A stretch of 5,485 bases of DNA from Actinomycetota bacterium (GTDB lineage: Bacteria > Actinomycetota > Acidimicrobiia > Acidimicrobiales > Ilumatobacteraceae): assembly GCA_009704065.1 (NCBI GenBank), contig WLEX01000089.1:1-5485 (forward strand), read 5' to 3'. Below, in pieces: positions 1-5,485 of this stretch (the stretch's first letter is position 1; each line of letters opens with the position of its first letter). The position numbers and the translations under genes are program-made. The notes under the pieces were generated by a model. The model was not told where the DNA came from. It ran no database searches and saw only the letters and a program-made list of their open reading frames with translations.

Positions 1-2
1 AT

Positions 3-671
3 CCGCGTTACGTGGGCACAAATGGAATGACCGGAGTTGCTAAACACTTGGCCAAAGGTCTCGATGTGCGCACGAGCACTCTTGTGTTCTCCATCAACAA
101 AAACGAAGGCGACTGGACTGTCACCACAGATGACGGCATCCAGTATCAGGCAGACCGCGTGATTCTCACAGCACCATTGCCACAATCGTTTTCGTTACTG
201 TTCGGCGCTGGTATTGAGATGCCAGCCGAATTACGGCGCATCGATTACGACCGCACACTAGGGCTACTTGTGACCCTCGATTCCAACGAGCACCGCATTG
301 GTACACCTGGTGGTGTGCAATTTCCCGACGACGTGTTTTCGTTTATCGGTGACAACGCTGCAAAAGGAATTAGCACCGCACCTGCTCTTACCTTCCATGC
401 AAACCCTGTGTGGAGCTTGGAGCACTTCGACCTACCGCTTGAAGAAATTCACGCACAACTTCTTGCAGCCGCGACTCCCTATTTTGGCAATGCGCAAGTA
501 ATTACCAGCCAACCCAAGAAATGGCGCTTTGCAATTCCACAAAGTTCATGGCCAGATGCAACATGGGTAGAACCGAGTGGCACTTTGGCGCTTGCCGGCG
601 ATGTGTTTGCTGGTCCGCGTGTAGAAGGTGCAGCGCTCAGTGGCTTAGCCGCTGCTCGTGCACTGACTTAA
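3..671 (+). CDS. FAD-dependent amine-oxidase/renalase-like oxidoreductase, C-terminal part (5' truncated)
   Basis: The reading frame is open from the left edge, so the true start and the N-terminal Rossmann dinucleotide-binding motif lie outside; 222 residues are visible. The visible part begins PRYVGTNGMTGVAKHLAKGL, the GM-x-x-(V/L)-AKHLA pattern of renalase-like predicted NAD/FAD-dependent oxidoreductases. A strand-rich substrate region follows, including DRVILTAPLPQS (about residue 50) and KKWRFAIPQSSWPDA (about 170-185). It ends with LALAGDVFAGPRVEGAALSG, the C-terminal FAD-contacting GD-x-x-x-GPRVEGA-x-x-SG segment of the amine oxidase fold. The family is soluble and flavin-dependent; its bacterial substrates are mostly unknown, so none is assigned. 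An internal ATG at position 27 or at 12-14-level codons should not be taken as the start, because homology-like sequence continues upstream to the edge. The stop TAA (669-671) overlaps the stop of the convergent prenyl synthase. Family call is fairly safe; specific function is not. Confidence 0.82.
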   Translation, partial: PRYVGTNGMTGVAKHLAKGLDVRTSTLVFSINKNEGDWTVTTDDGIQYQADRVILTAPLPQSFSLLFGAGIEMPAELRRIDYDRTLGLLVTLDSNEHRIGTPGGVQFPDDVFSFIGDNAAKGISTAPALTFHANPVWSLEHFDLPLEEIHAQLLAAATPYFGNAQVITSQPKKWRFAIPQSSWPDATWVEPSGTLALAGDVFAGPRVEGAALSGLAAARALT

Positions 672-1645
672 GAAACTGTGGCGAGAAGTGCAGCAGTTGC
701 TGCACGCATGGCCGTAGTGGTCACACTTTGCGGCAACGCATCACATGCACGTTCAGCATCGGCAACAAAACCACGCGCACGCTCGATTGCATTTTCAATT
801 CCGCCATTGTTGCGAACAATGGTGAGCACCGTGTCACGTTCTTCAACGCTCAGTGGCTTTCCCAAAATTGATGCAAGTTGATCGGCAGCAGATCCGCCTT
901 GAGCAAGAGTGTGCAACACAGGCAACGTGTACACGCCCTCTTTCATATCGTTTCCGGCGGGCTTTCCCAGTTGCTCGTCGGTTGCAGTGAGATCAAGAAC
1001 ATCGTCGACCATTTGAAACACCATGCCGTACGCAGTGCCATATGTAGTGAGTGCATCGACCACAGTGCGATCGTGACCGGCAACCAGACCACCGATACGA
1101 GCAGATGTGGAATAGAGCGAAGCAGTTTTTCCATCGATGGAGTCGAGATAGGAATCAACAGGGCGGTTCACGTCGTAGGTGTGACGTAATTCTTCAATTT
1201 GACCTTCGCACAAACGGCCAATGGTGCGGGCCAAGAGGGCTGCTACTTCGGTCCCGAGGGAAGCTGCGATTTCCGAGGCCTTGGCCAACAAAAAGTCGCC
1301 CGCCAAAATGGCCTGCAAGTTGCCCCATTTGGCATTCACGGTGTCGACTCCGCGGCGCTGCGTGGATTCGTCCATCACATCGTCGTGATACAGCGAGCCC
1401 AAATGCACTAATTCGCAGGAAATACCACCGGCAATGGCCTCTTCAGAGGCAGGAAGGTCGTTATGTACCTGTGAGGCAATAATGGTGAAAACGGGACGCA
1501 ATCGCTTCCCACCTGCTGAGATGAGATGTGACGCAATTTGGGTCATATATGCATCAGAAGTAGTGACGGCACCAAGCAGCGCCTTTTCGACGCGTTGGCG
1601 ATCATTATCCATCGAAGGCAAGCCAAGAAGGGGCGATGCGGTCAT
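668..1645 (-). CDS. All-trans polyprenyl diphosphate synthase (medium/long chain, probably for menaquinone)
   Basis: Isoprenoid chain-elongating enzyme that condenses isopentenyl diphosphate onto an allylic diphosphate, a cytosolic Mg-dependent step. From the ATG at 1645 it has 325 residues, normal for the family. In order: GGKRLRP (45-51, diphosphate/IPP binding), first aspartate-rich motif DDVMD (88-92) followed by the RR pair (97-98), GD (116-117), GKTASLY (172-178), and second aspartate-rich motif within FQMVDDVLD (DDVLD 214-218). All catalytic elements are intact. The residues four and five places before the first Asp motif are small (Ser, Gly), not aromatic, which in this family allows longer products; a hepta- to nonaprenyl product for menaquinone is therefore inferred. 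A GTG at 1672 would add nine residues, but ATG 1645 gives the more family-like start and has a well-placed -10 element for a leaderless mRNA. An ATG at 1612 is a less likely alternative. Divergent from clpC, convergent with the oxidoreductase. Confidence 0.93.
   Translation of the reverse strand: MTASPLLGLPSMDNDRQRVEKALLGAVTTSDAYMTQIASHLISAGGKRLRPVFTIIASQVHNDLPASEEAIAGGISCELVHLGSLYHDDVMDESTQRRGVDTVNAKWGNLQAILAGDFLLAKASEIAASLGTEVAALLARTIGRLCEGQIEELRHTYDVNRPVDSYLDSIDGKTASLYSTSARIGGLVAGHDRTVVDALTTYGTAYGMVFQMVDDVLDLTATDEQLGKPAGNDMKEGVYTLPVLHTLAQGGSAADQLASILGKPLSVEERDTVLTIVRNNGGIENAIERARGFVADAERACDALPQSVTTTAMRAATAALLATVS
688..705. other. Perfect inverted repeat just past the convergent stop codons
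   Basis: GTGCAGC (688-694) and GCTGCAC (699-705) are perfect complements around the loop AGTT. The hairpin begins 16 bases after the oxidoreductase stop and lies inside the last codons of the prenyl synthase. It has no T-tract on either side, so it is not a classic intrinsic terminator; it could mark an mRNA 3' end or simply arise from alternating Ala codons (GCA/GCT). Confidence 0.4.
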
Positions 1646-1652
1646 GGGTTTC

Positions 1653-1658
1653 AGACTA
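1653..1658 (-). promoter_or_regulatory. Candidate -10 element for prenyl synthase, leaderless arrangement
   Basis: Read on the minus strand this is TAGTCT, which fits the actinobacterial -10 pattern TANNNT. Exactly seven bases separate it from the A of the ATG at 1645, the spacing expected if transcription starts on the start codon itself. No Shine-Dalgarno sequence precedes that ATG (the seven bases are GAAACCC), which agrees with a leaderless mRNA. No good -35 hexamer is visible at 16-18 bp. This is inference from spacing alone. Confidence 0.35.
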
Positions 1659-1691
1659 GGGGCGCAAAGCACTAGTCCCCTGTCCTACCGA

Positions 1692-1697
1692 TACACT
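1692..1697 (+). promoter_or_regulatory. Candidate -10 element for the clpC operon
   Basis: TACACT fits TANNNT and would start transcription near 1704, giving a clpC leader of about 34 bases. TATCAA at 1701-1706 is a weaker alternative. No TTGACA-like -35 box is found at the usual distance (around 1669-1675), so the assignment is tentative. Confidence 0.3.
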
Positions 1698-1724
1698 TTC
1701 TATCAATATCCACCGATTCCAATT

Positions 1725-1731
1725 GGGGTGG
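1725..1731 (+). promoter_or_regulatory. Ribosome binding site of clpC (decides the start)
   Basis: GGGGTGG ends six bases before the ATG at 1738 and is the clearest Shine-Dalgarno-like sequence in the window. It supports ATG 1738 over the in-frame TTG at 1723, which would start upstream of the site and add five residues (MGWSH) absent from the usual ClpC N-terminus [10 protein letters not shown]. Its GGTGG portion can pair with CCACC at 1710-1714, so it could be partly masked in the mRNA. Confidence 0.6.
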
Positions 1732-1737
1732 TCCCAC

Positions 1738-4278
1738 ATGTTCGAACGTTTCACAGATCGTGCCCGCAGGGTCGTTGTTCTCGCCCAAGAAGAGGCGCGT
1801 CTACTCAACCACTCCTACATCGGCACAGAGCACATTTTGCTTGGTCTCATCCACGAAGGCGAAGGCGTTGCCGCCAAAGCACTCGAGTCGATGTCTATCT
1901 CTCTCGATGCAGTGCGTGCACAGGTCGAAGAGATCATTGGCCAAGGTGGCTCATCGCCATCAGGCCATATCCCTTTCACACCTCGTGCCAAAAAAGTTCT
2001 CGAGTTGTCATTGCGCGAAGCATTGCAACTTGGCCACAACTACATCGGCACCGAGCACATCCTTCTCGGCCTCTTGCGTGAGGGCGAAGGTGTCGCTACT
2101 CAAGTTCTCGTGAAGTTGGGCGCCGACCTCGGCAAGGTGCGTCAGCAAGTTATTCAATTGCTCTCTGGCTATCAGGGCCCTGGCGCAAAGGGCGATGCTC
2201 CTGCGGGTGCAGCTGCCGGCGCTGGTTCGAAAGACGAGCCAGGCGAAAAGGGTGGAAGCCAAATTCTCGATCAGTTCGGTCGCAACCTCACACAGCTTGC
2301 GCGTGACAAGAAGCTCGACCCCGTTATTGGTCGTTCACGTGAACTAGAGCGCGTCATGCAAATTCTTTCTCGTCGAACAAAGAACAACCCTGTTCTTATC
2401 GGTGAGCCTGGTGTTGGTAAAACAGCAATCGTTGAAGGCCTTGCACAGAAAATTGTTTCGGGCGATATTCCTGAAACACTCAAAGACAAGCAGTTGTACA
2501 CACTCGACCTTGGTGCACTTGTTGCAGGTAGCCGTTACCGCGGTGACTTCGAAGAGCGCTTGAAGAAAGTTCTCAAAGAAATCAAGACACGTGGCGACAT
2601 CGTGTTGTTCATCGACGAAATCCACACACTTGTTGGTGCTGGAGCAGCAGAAGGCGCAATCGATGCAGCGAGCATCTTGAAGCCAATGCTTGCTCGTGGT
2701 GAATTGCAAACAATCGGTGCAACAACAACCGACGAGTACCGCAAGCATCTTGAAAAAGATCCTGCACTCGAGCGTCGTTTCCAGCCAGTCAAGGTTGAAG
2801 AGCCAACAGTTGCTCACACCATTGAAATTTTGAAGGGTGTTCGCGACAAGTACGAAACCCATCACCGCGTCACAATCACCGATCAAGCAATTGTTGCTGC
2901 AGCCAACTTGGCCGATCGCTACATCGCCGATCGTTTCTTGCCCGACAAAGCAATCGACCTCATCGACGAAGCTGGTTCACGTTTGCGTATCAAGCGCATG
3001 CAGACTCCTCCCGATCTCAAAGATCTCGAGAACCGCATCACTGAAGTGCAAGAAGCAAAGAAGAAGGCAATCGAAGATCAACTCTTCGAAGAAGCTGGCC
3101 GTCTGCGCGATCAAGAGCGTTCACTCCTCGAAGAAAAGTCTGCAAAAGAGACCGAAATCAAGGCATCTGGCGTCAATTTGTTCGACGAAGTCGACGAAGA
3201 AGCTATTGCCGAAGTTCTCAGTATCTGGACCGGCATTCCGGTGTACAAGCTCACCGAAGAAGAAACTGCCAAGTTGCTCAACATGGAAGCCGAATTGCAT
3301 AAGCGCATCATCGGCCAAGAAAATGCAATCAAGGCTGTGTCGCAAAGCATTCGTCGTACACGTGCCGGTCTCAAAGATCCACGTCGTCCAAGCGGTTCAT
3401 TTATCTTCCTCGGACCAACCGGTGTTGGTAAAACAGAACTTGCAAAGACTCTTGCCGAATTCTTGTTCGGTGACGATCAAGCACTCATCACTCTCGACAT
3501 GTCGGAGTACATGGAGAAGCACACCGTAAGTCGTCTTGTCGGTTCACCTCCGGGGTACGTGGGCTACGAAGAAGGCGGCCAGCTCACTGAAGCAGTTCGT
3601 CGTAAGCCATTCTCTGTTGTGCTGTTCGACGAAATCGAAAAAGCGCACCCCGACGTGTTCAACACATTGTTGCAAATTCTTGAAGAAGGTCGTCTCACCG
3701 ACAGCCAAGGTCGCAGTGTCGACTTCCGTAACACGGTTCTTATTATGACCAGCAACTTGGGAACTCAAGATTTGCGTAAAGCAAACCTTGGTTTCACCAC
3801 TGGTGATCAAGCAATGTCGTACGAGCGCATGAAAGACAAAGTCAACGATGCACTCAAGGCGCACTTCCGTCCCGAGTTCTTAAACCGCATCGACGAAACA
3901 ATTGTCTTCCACGAACTTGCTCGCAACGAAGTGGTGCAAATGGTCGACATGATGATCAAGCGCCTCACCGGTCAGCTTGAATCACAAGGTCTTGGTCTCG
4001 AACTCACACAGAACGCGAAAGAGTTCCTTGCTGAAGTCGGTTACGACCCAACACTTGGTGCTCGTCCTTTGCGTCGTGCAATTCAGCGACACATCGAAGA
4101 TGCGTTGTCGGAAAAGATCTTGTACAAGCAATTCACTGCCGGCCAGATCATTGTGGTCGATGCCGAAGACGATCCCGAAAATCCGGGCAAACGTCATACG
4201 GTGTTCCGTGCAGTCGAAGGCATTGTTGCACCAAGCGAACCACCATTCGCTGGTGACGCCGCTTCTCCAGTCGAGTGA
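1738..4278 (+). CDS. clpC: ATP-dependent Clp protease ATP-binding subunit ClpC
   Basis: Hexameric AAA+ unfoldase that threads proteins into the ClpP peptidase in the cytosol. At 846 residues it has full ClpC length. The start [20 protein letters not shown] is the family signature. Order of parts: two Clp N-domain repeats ([11 protein letters not shown] at about 27 and 102); a Gly/Ala-rich linker (about 149-173); NBD1 with Walker A GEPGVGKT (222-229, Lys228), pore loop YRGDFE (267-272), Walker B VLFIDE (289-294) and ERR arginines (about 345-347); a UVR-type coiled middle segment (about 435-470, [12 protein letters not shown]), which separates ClpC from ClpB and ClpA; NBD2 with Walker A GPTGVGKT (559-566, Lys565), pore loop GYVGYEEGG (from 606), Walker B VVLFDE (627-632), the ClpP-docking LGF loop (684-686), arginine finger in FLNRID (Arg717) and sensor-2 GARPLRR (774-780). 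All ATPase residues are intact. A proline- and acid-rich tail ends the protein. First gene of a likely three-gene operon with the lipoprotein and radA. Confidence 0.98.
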   Translation: MFERFTDRARRVVVLAQEEARLLNHSYIGTEHILLGLIHEGEGVAAKALESMSISLDAVRAQVEEIIGQGGSSPSGHIPFTPRAKKVLELSLREALQLGHNYIGTEHILLGLLREGEGVATQVLVKLGADLGKVRQQVIQLLSGYQGPGAKGDAPAGAAAGAGSKDEPGEKGGSQILDQFGRNLTQLARDKKLDPVIGRSRELERVMQILSRRTKNNPVLIGEPGVGKTAIVEGLAQKIVSGDIPETLKDKQLYTLDLGALVAGSRYRGDFEERLKKVLKEIKTRGDIVLFIDEIHTLVGAGAAEGAIDAASILKPMLARGELQTIGATTTDEYRKHLEKDPALERRFQPVKVEEPTVAHTIEILKGVRDKYETHHRVTITDQAIVAAANLADRYIADRFLPDKAIDLIDEAGSRLRIKRMQTPPDLKDLENRITEVQEAKKKAIEDQLFEEAGRLRDQERSLLEEKSAKETEIKASGVNLFDEVDEEAIAEVLSIWTGIPVYKLTEEETAKLLNMEAELHKRIIGQENAIKAVSQSIRRTRAGLKDPRRPSGSFIFLGPTGVGKTELAKTLAEFLFGDDQALITLDMSEYMEKHTVSRLVGSPPGYVGYEEGGQLTEAVRRKPFSVVLFDEIEKAHPDVFNTLLQILEEGRLTDSQGRSVDFRNTVLIMTSNLGTQDLRKANLGFTTGDQAMSYERMKDKVNDALKAHFRPEFLNRIDETIVFHELARNEVVQMVDMMIKRLTGQLESQGLGLELTQNAKEFLAEVGYDPTLGARPLRRAIQRHIEDALSEKILYKQFTAGQIIVVDAEDDPENPGKRHTVFRAVEGIVAPSEPPFAGDAASPVE
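1816..1872 (+). repeat. Clp N-domain internal repeat, copy 1
   Basis: Encodes [19 protein letters not shown]. The same 19-residue segment recurs 225 bases later with two residue changes. This is the known tandem two-helix-bundle architecture of the Clp N domain, not a recent duplication, since many codons differ at third positions. Confidence 0.85.
2041..2097 (+). repeat. Clp N-domain internal repeat, copy 2
   Basis: Encodes [19 protein letters not shown], the partner of the copy at 1816-1872 (IH replaced by LR). In ClpC proteins this N domain binds adaptors and is the target of cyclic peptide antibiotics in mycobacteria; that is family knowledge, not something shown here. Confidence 0.85.
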
Positions 4279-5060
4279 CCACTACGCGATTCGTTCGTGC
4301 CGTCGCAGCAGCAGCTGCGTTAGTTCTTTTGTCATCGTGTCGCGTCGATTCGCGCGTGTCGTTACAAGTGCAACCAAATGGCACGGGCAAAATCAGTGTG
4401 ATTGTCACTGCAGACAAAGCAATCGTTACTAAGGCTCCCAGCTTGAAAGCTGACATTCGTGTCGACGACGCGGTGAAGGCTGGATGGAAGGTTCAAGGGC
4501 CAAGCGACACTAAAGAAGGTGGTCTCACCATCACGCTGACTCACAGTTTTTCTGGTCCGGCTGAAGCCACTGCCCTACTCACCCAAGTGAACGGCGCTCG
4601 TGGCCCCTTGCACAACATGGTGCTGTCACGTTCGGGCAAAGATACGAACAGCACTTGGAAATTGGCGGGGCGACTTGAGGTAAACGGTGGTCTTGAAGCG
4701 TTTGCCGACGATGCCACTCTTGCCCTACTTGGCGGGGCGCCATACGCGGCAGAGATTTCAGCAGCTGGTCTCGATCTTGGTGATGCAGTGGGTATCTACT
4801 TCGATGCCACTCTGCCTGGCAAGGTCGACTCCACCACAGGCCAGCAAAAAGATGGTGTTATCTCGTGGCGCGTACCAATGGATGGCACCCCCACCGATGT
4901 AGCCACCAGCGTGACCAATGTCGATGTTGCCTCCAGCATTTCTCGCGTTGCACGAGTTCTACTTCTCGGATTACTCGCATTATGGGTAGCCGGTTCGCTT
5001 GTGCTTATTTTGATGGTGCTTAACGCTCGTAATAAACGCGCACGCACACCCCGCATATAA
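4275..5060 (+). CDS. Predicted lipoprotein with C-terminal transmembrane helix, function unknown
   Basis: 261 residues from the GTG at 4275. The N-terminus [20 protein letters not shown] plus SC forms a short basic n-region, an Ala/Leu hydrophobic core and the lipobox L-S-S-C with the lipidated Cys at 22. The mature part (about 23-222) is a soluble, probably beta-rich extracytoplasmic domain that opens RVDSRVSLQVQPNGTGKISV, resembling the CxVDxxVxLxVxxxGxGxxxV opening of actinobacterial LppM-like lipoproteins; that likeness is from memory and weak. A hydrophobic helix follows (about 226-250, LLLGLLALWVAGSLVLILMV) and then the basic tail NARNKRARTPRI, so the C-terminus should be cytosolic. The protein is thus predicted to be held at both ends with its domain outside. 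The start overlaps the clpC stop by four bases (GTGA), with no Shine-Dalgarno in front, pointing to translational coupling; radA starts 9 bp downstream. No enzyme motif is recognised. Coding call is strong, function open. Confidence 0.87.
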   Translation: MTTTRFVRAVAAAAALVLLSSCRVDSRVSLQVQPNGTGKISVIVTADKAIVTKAPSLKADIRVDDAVKAGWKVQGPSDTKEGGLTITLTHSFSGPAEATALLTQVNGARGPLHNMVLSRSGKDTNSTWKLAGRLEVNGGLEAFADDATLALLGGAPYAAEISAAGLDLGDAVGIYFDATLPGKVDSTTGQQKDGVISWRVPMDGTPTDVATSVTNVDVASSISRVARVLLLGLLALWVAGSLVLILMVLNARNKRARTPRI

Positions 5061-5069
5061 AGTCACGGT

Positions 5070-5485
5070 GTGGCAAAACTTCGTCTCGTTCATCGCTGTT
5101 CCGAATGTGGCGCATCATTTCCTAAATGGTCGGGCCAATGCTCGGTCTGTAGTGCATGGAATTCATTAGTCGAAGATGTTGAAGGCCCCGAAGAATCGCG
5201 CGTCACTCTTGCTGCCGGTTTAGCTCTTGTTCCGCCGGGCGAGGCAACACCCATTGGTGATGTGAACCCCAACGAATCAGATCCTGTTTCTACGGGTATC
5301 GAAGAACTCGATCGTGTTCTCGGTGGAGGTCTTGTACCAGGATCTGTCACGTTGTTGGGCGGCGAACCAGGTATTGGTAAGAGCACCTTGTTATTGCAAT
5401 TACTTGCTAACGCCACTGGCCCATCGTTGTATGTCACCGCCGAAGAAAGCGCACAGCAAGTTCGTTTGCGTGCCGATCGTTTAGG
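5070..5485 (+). CDS. radA: DNA repair protein RadA/Sms (3' truncated)
   Basis: RadA is a RecA-like, DnaB-type helicase that promotes branch migration in recombination and repair. The window holds the first 138 residues of a protein usually near 450; the C-terminal Lon-like domain and the KNRFG motif lie beyond the edge. Visible parts: the N-terminal C4 zinc finger with Cys10, Cys13, Cys24 and Cys27 (CSECGASFPKWSGQCSVC), a variable linker (about 38-68), the ATPase entry VSTGIEELDRVLGGG (73-87), Walker A GGEPGIGKST (97-106, Lys104) and the LYVTAEES strand (120-127; LYVSGEES is usual) followed by QVRLRADRL. The start is GTG at 5070, giving MAKLRLVHRC, the normal short lead before the zinc finger. 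The GTG at 5068 is in another frame and does not give RadA. There is no clear Shine-Dalgarno in the 9-bp gap after the lipoprotein, so coupling to upstream translation is likely. Family context predicts disA or a similar gene next, which is inference. Confidence 0.96.
   Translation, partial: MAKLRLVHRCSECGASFPKWSGQCSVCSAWNSLVEDVEGPEESRVTLAAGLALVPPGEATPIGDVNPNESDPVSTGIEELDRVLGGGLVPGSVTLLGGEPGIGKSTLLLQLLANATGPSLYVTAEESAQQVRLRADRL

Larger units (their letters stand above)
1646..1737. promoter_or_regulatory. Divergent intergenic region between prenyl synthase and clpC
   Basis: This 92-bp gap must hold the promoters for both flanking genes, as they are transcribed away from each other. It is visibly more AT-rich in its right half (1691-1709). 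It contains candidate -10 elements on both strands, the palindrome ACTAGT at 1671-1676, the palindrome CCAATTGG at 1719-1726, and an AGGGG/CCCCT inverted pair (1658-1662 and 1677-1681). I could not find a convincing ClgR (CGC-N5-GCG type), HspR/HAIR, CIRCE or CtsR site, although ClpC genes in other bacteria are commonly controlled by such regulators. Confidence 0.7.

Noticed and set aside
1665..1676. Half of a CIRCE-like element (AAGCACTAGT) upstream of clpC
   Set aside because: Only a few bases match TTAGCACTC and no inverted second half is present at the nine-base spacing.
1723..1737. TTG at 1723 as the clpC start
   Set aside because: It would precede the Shine-Dalgarno site and add five residues not seen in the standard ClpC N-terminus [10 protein letters not shown].
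1434..2081. Plus-strand open frame of 215 codons spanning the prenyl synthase start, the promoter gap and the clpC start
   Set aside because: It crosses three functional regions out of frame with both real genes, is Arg/His/Ser-rich, and has no recognisable domain.
2344..2886. Long Cys-rich minus-strand open frame of 180 codons inside clpC
   Set aside because: It lies entirely opposite a highly conserved part of clpC and its composition (many Cys, Phe, Asn) is what antisense reading of clpC codons produces. No domain is recognisable and no start signal is visible.
2410..3435. Identical 15-base stretch GGTGTTGGTAAAACA at 2410-2424 and 3421-3435
   Set aside because: Both encode the GVGKT part of the two ClpC Walker A motifs, so the identity reflects shared protein motif and codon preference rather than a functional DNA repeat.
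2837..3529. Plus-strand open frame of 230 codons within clpC in another frame
   Set aside because: A Ser/Lys-rich shadow of clpC codon usage; clpC is intact across it with the UVR segment and NBD2 in the main frame.
4304..4319. Inverted repeat CGCAGC-AGCA-GCTGCG near the clpC/lipoprotein junction
   Set aside because: It lies in the Ala-rich core of the signal peptide, where GCA/GCT codon runs readily make such palindromes; no T-tract follows and the operon continues.
5090..5437. Minus-strand open frame of 115 codons opposite radA
   Set aside because: The plus strand clearly encodes the RadA zinc finger and Walker A here; the opposite frame is Pro/Ser/Arg-rich with no domain.

Overview
The window looks like a housekeeping stretch of an actinobacterial chromosome. 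The strongest clue is a full-length ClpC whose start, paired N-terminal repeats and UVR linker match the actinobacterial/Firmicute ClpC family. GTG starts, near-absent Shine-Dalgarno sequences, a possible leaderless start and a lipobox protein with an actinobacterial look support this. Base composition is only moderately GC (about half by eye), which would suit low- to mid-GC aquatic lineages such as Acidimicrobiia better than mycobacteria or streptomycetes. That placement is inference from style, not a search result.

Layout: (1) 3-671, plus strand, the C-terminal part of an FAD-dependent amine-oxidase/renalase-like oxidoreductase, cut by the window edge. (2) 668-1645, minus strand, a complete trans-polyprenyl diphosphate synthase, convergent with gene 1; their stop codons share the palindrome TTAA. 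(3) 1646-1737, a 92-bp divergent promoter region serving the synthase and clpC. (4) 1738-4278, plus strand, complete clpC. (5) 4275-5060, plus strand, a predicted lipoprotein with an additional C-terminal membrane helix, overlapping clpC by 4 bp. (6) 5070-5485, plus strand, the start of radA, cut by the right edge and 9 bp after the lipoprotein.

Functionally there are two units. The rightward unit clpC-lipoprotein-radA is tightly packed and probably one transcript: a protein-unfolding ATPase for ClpP, an unassigned envelope protein, and the RadA/Sms recombination helicase. In Bacillus the order clpC-radA-disA is well known; here a membrane protein gene sits between clpC and radA, and no ctsR-mcsA-mcsB lies upstream. 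The leftward unit supplies an all-trans polyprenyl diphosphate, most likely for the menaquinone side chain. The role of the oxidoreductase is unknown.

I see no mobile element, CRISPR array, tRNA, rRNA or phage-like gene. The most interesting items are the unassigned double-anchored lipoprotein inside a clpC-radA operon, a possible hairpin over the clpC ribosome binding site, a possible leaderless promoter for the synthase, and the TTAA stop overlap. None amounts to clear evidence of a new system.
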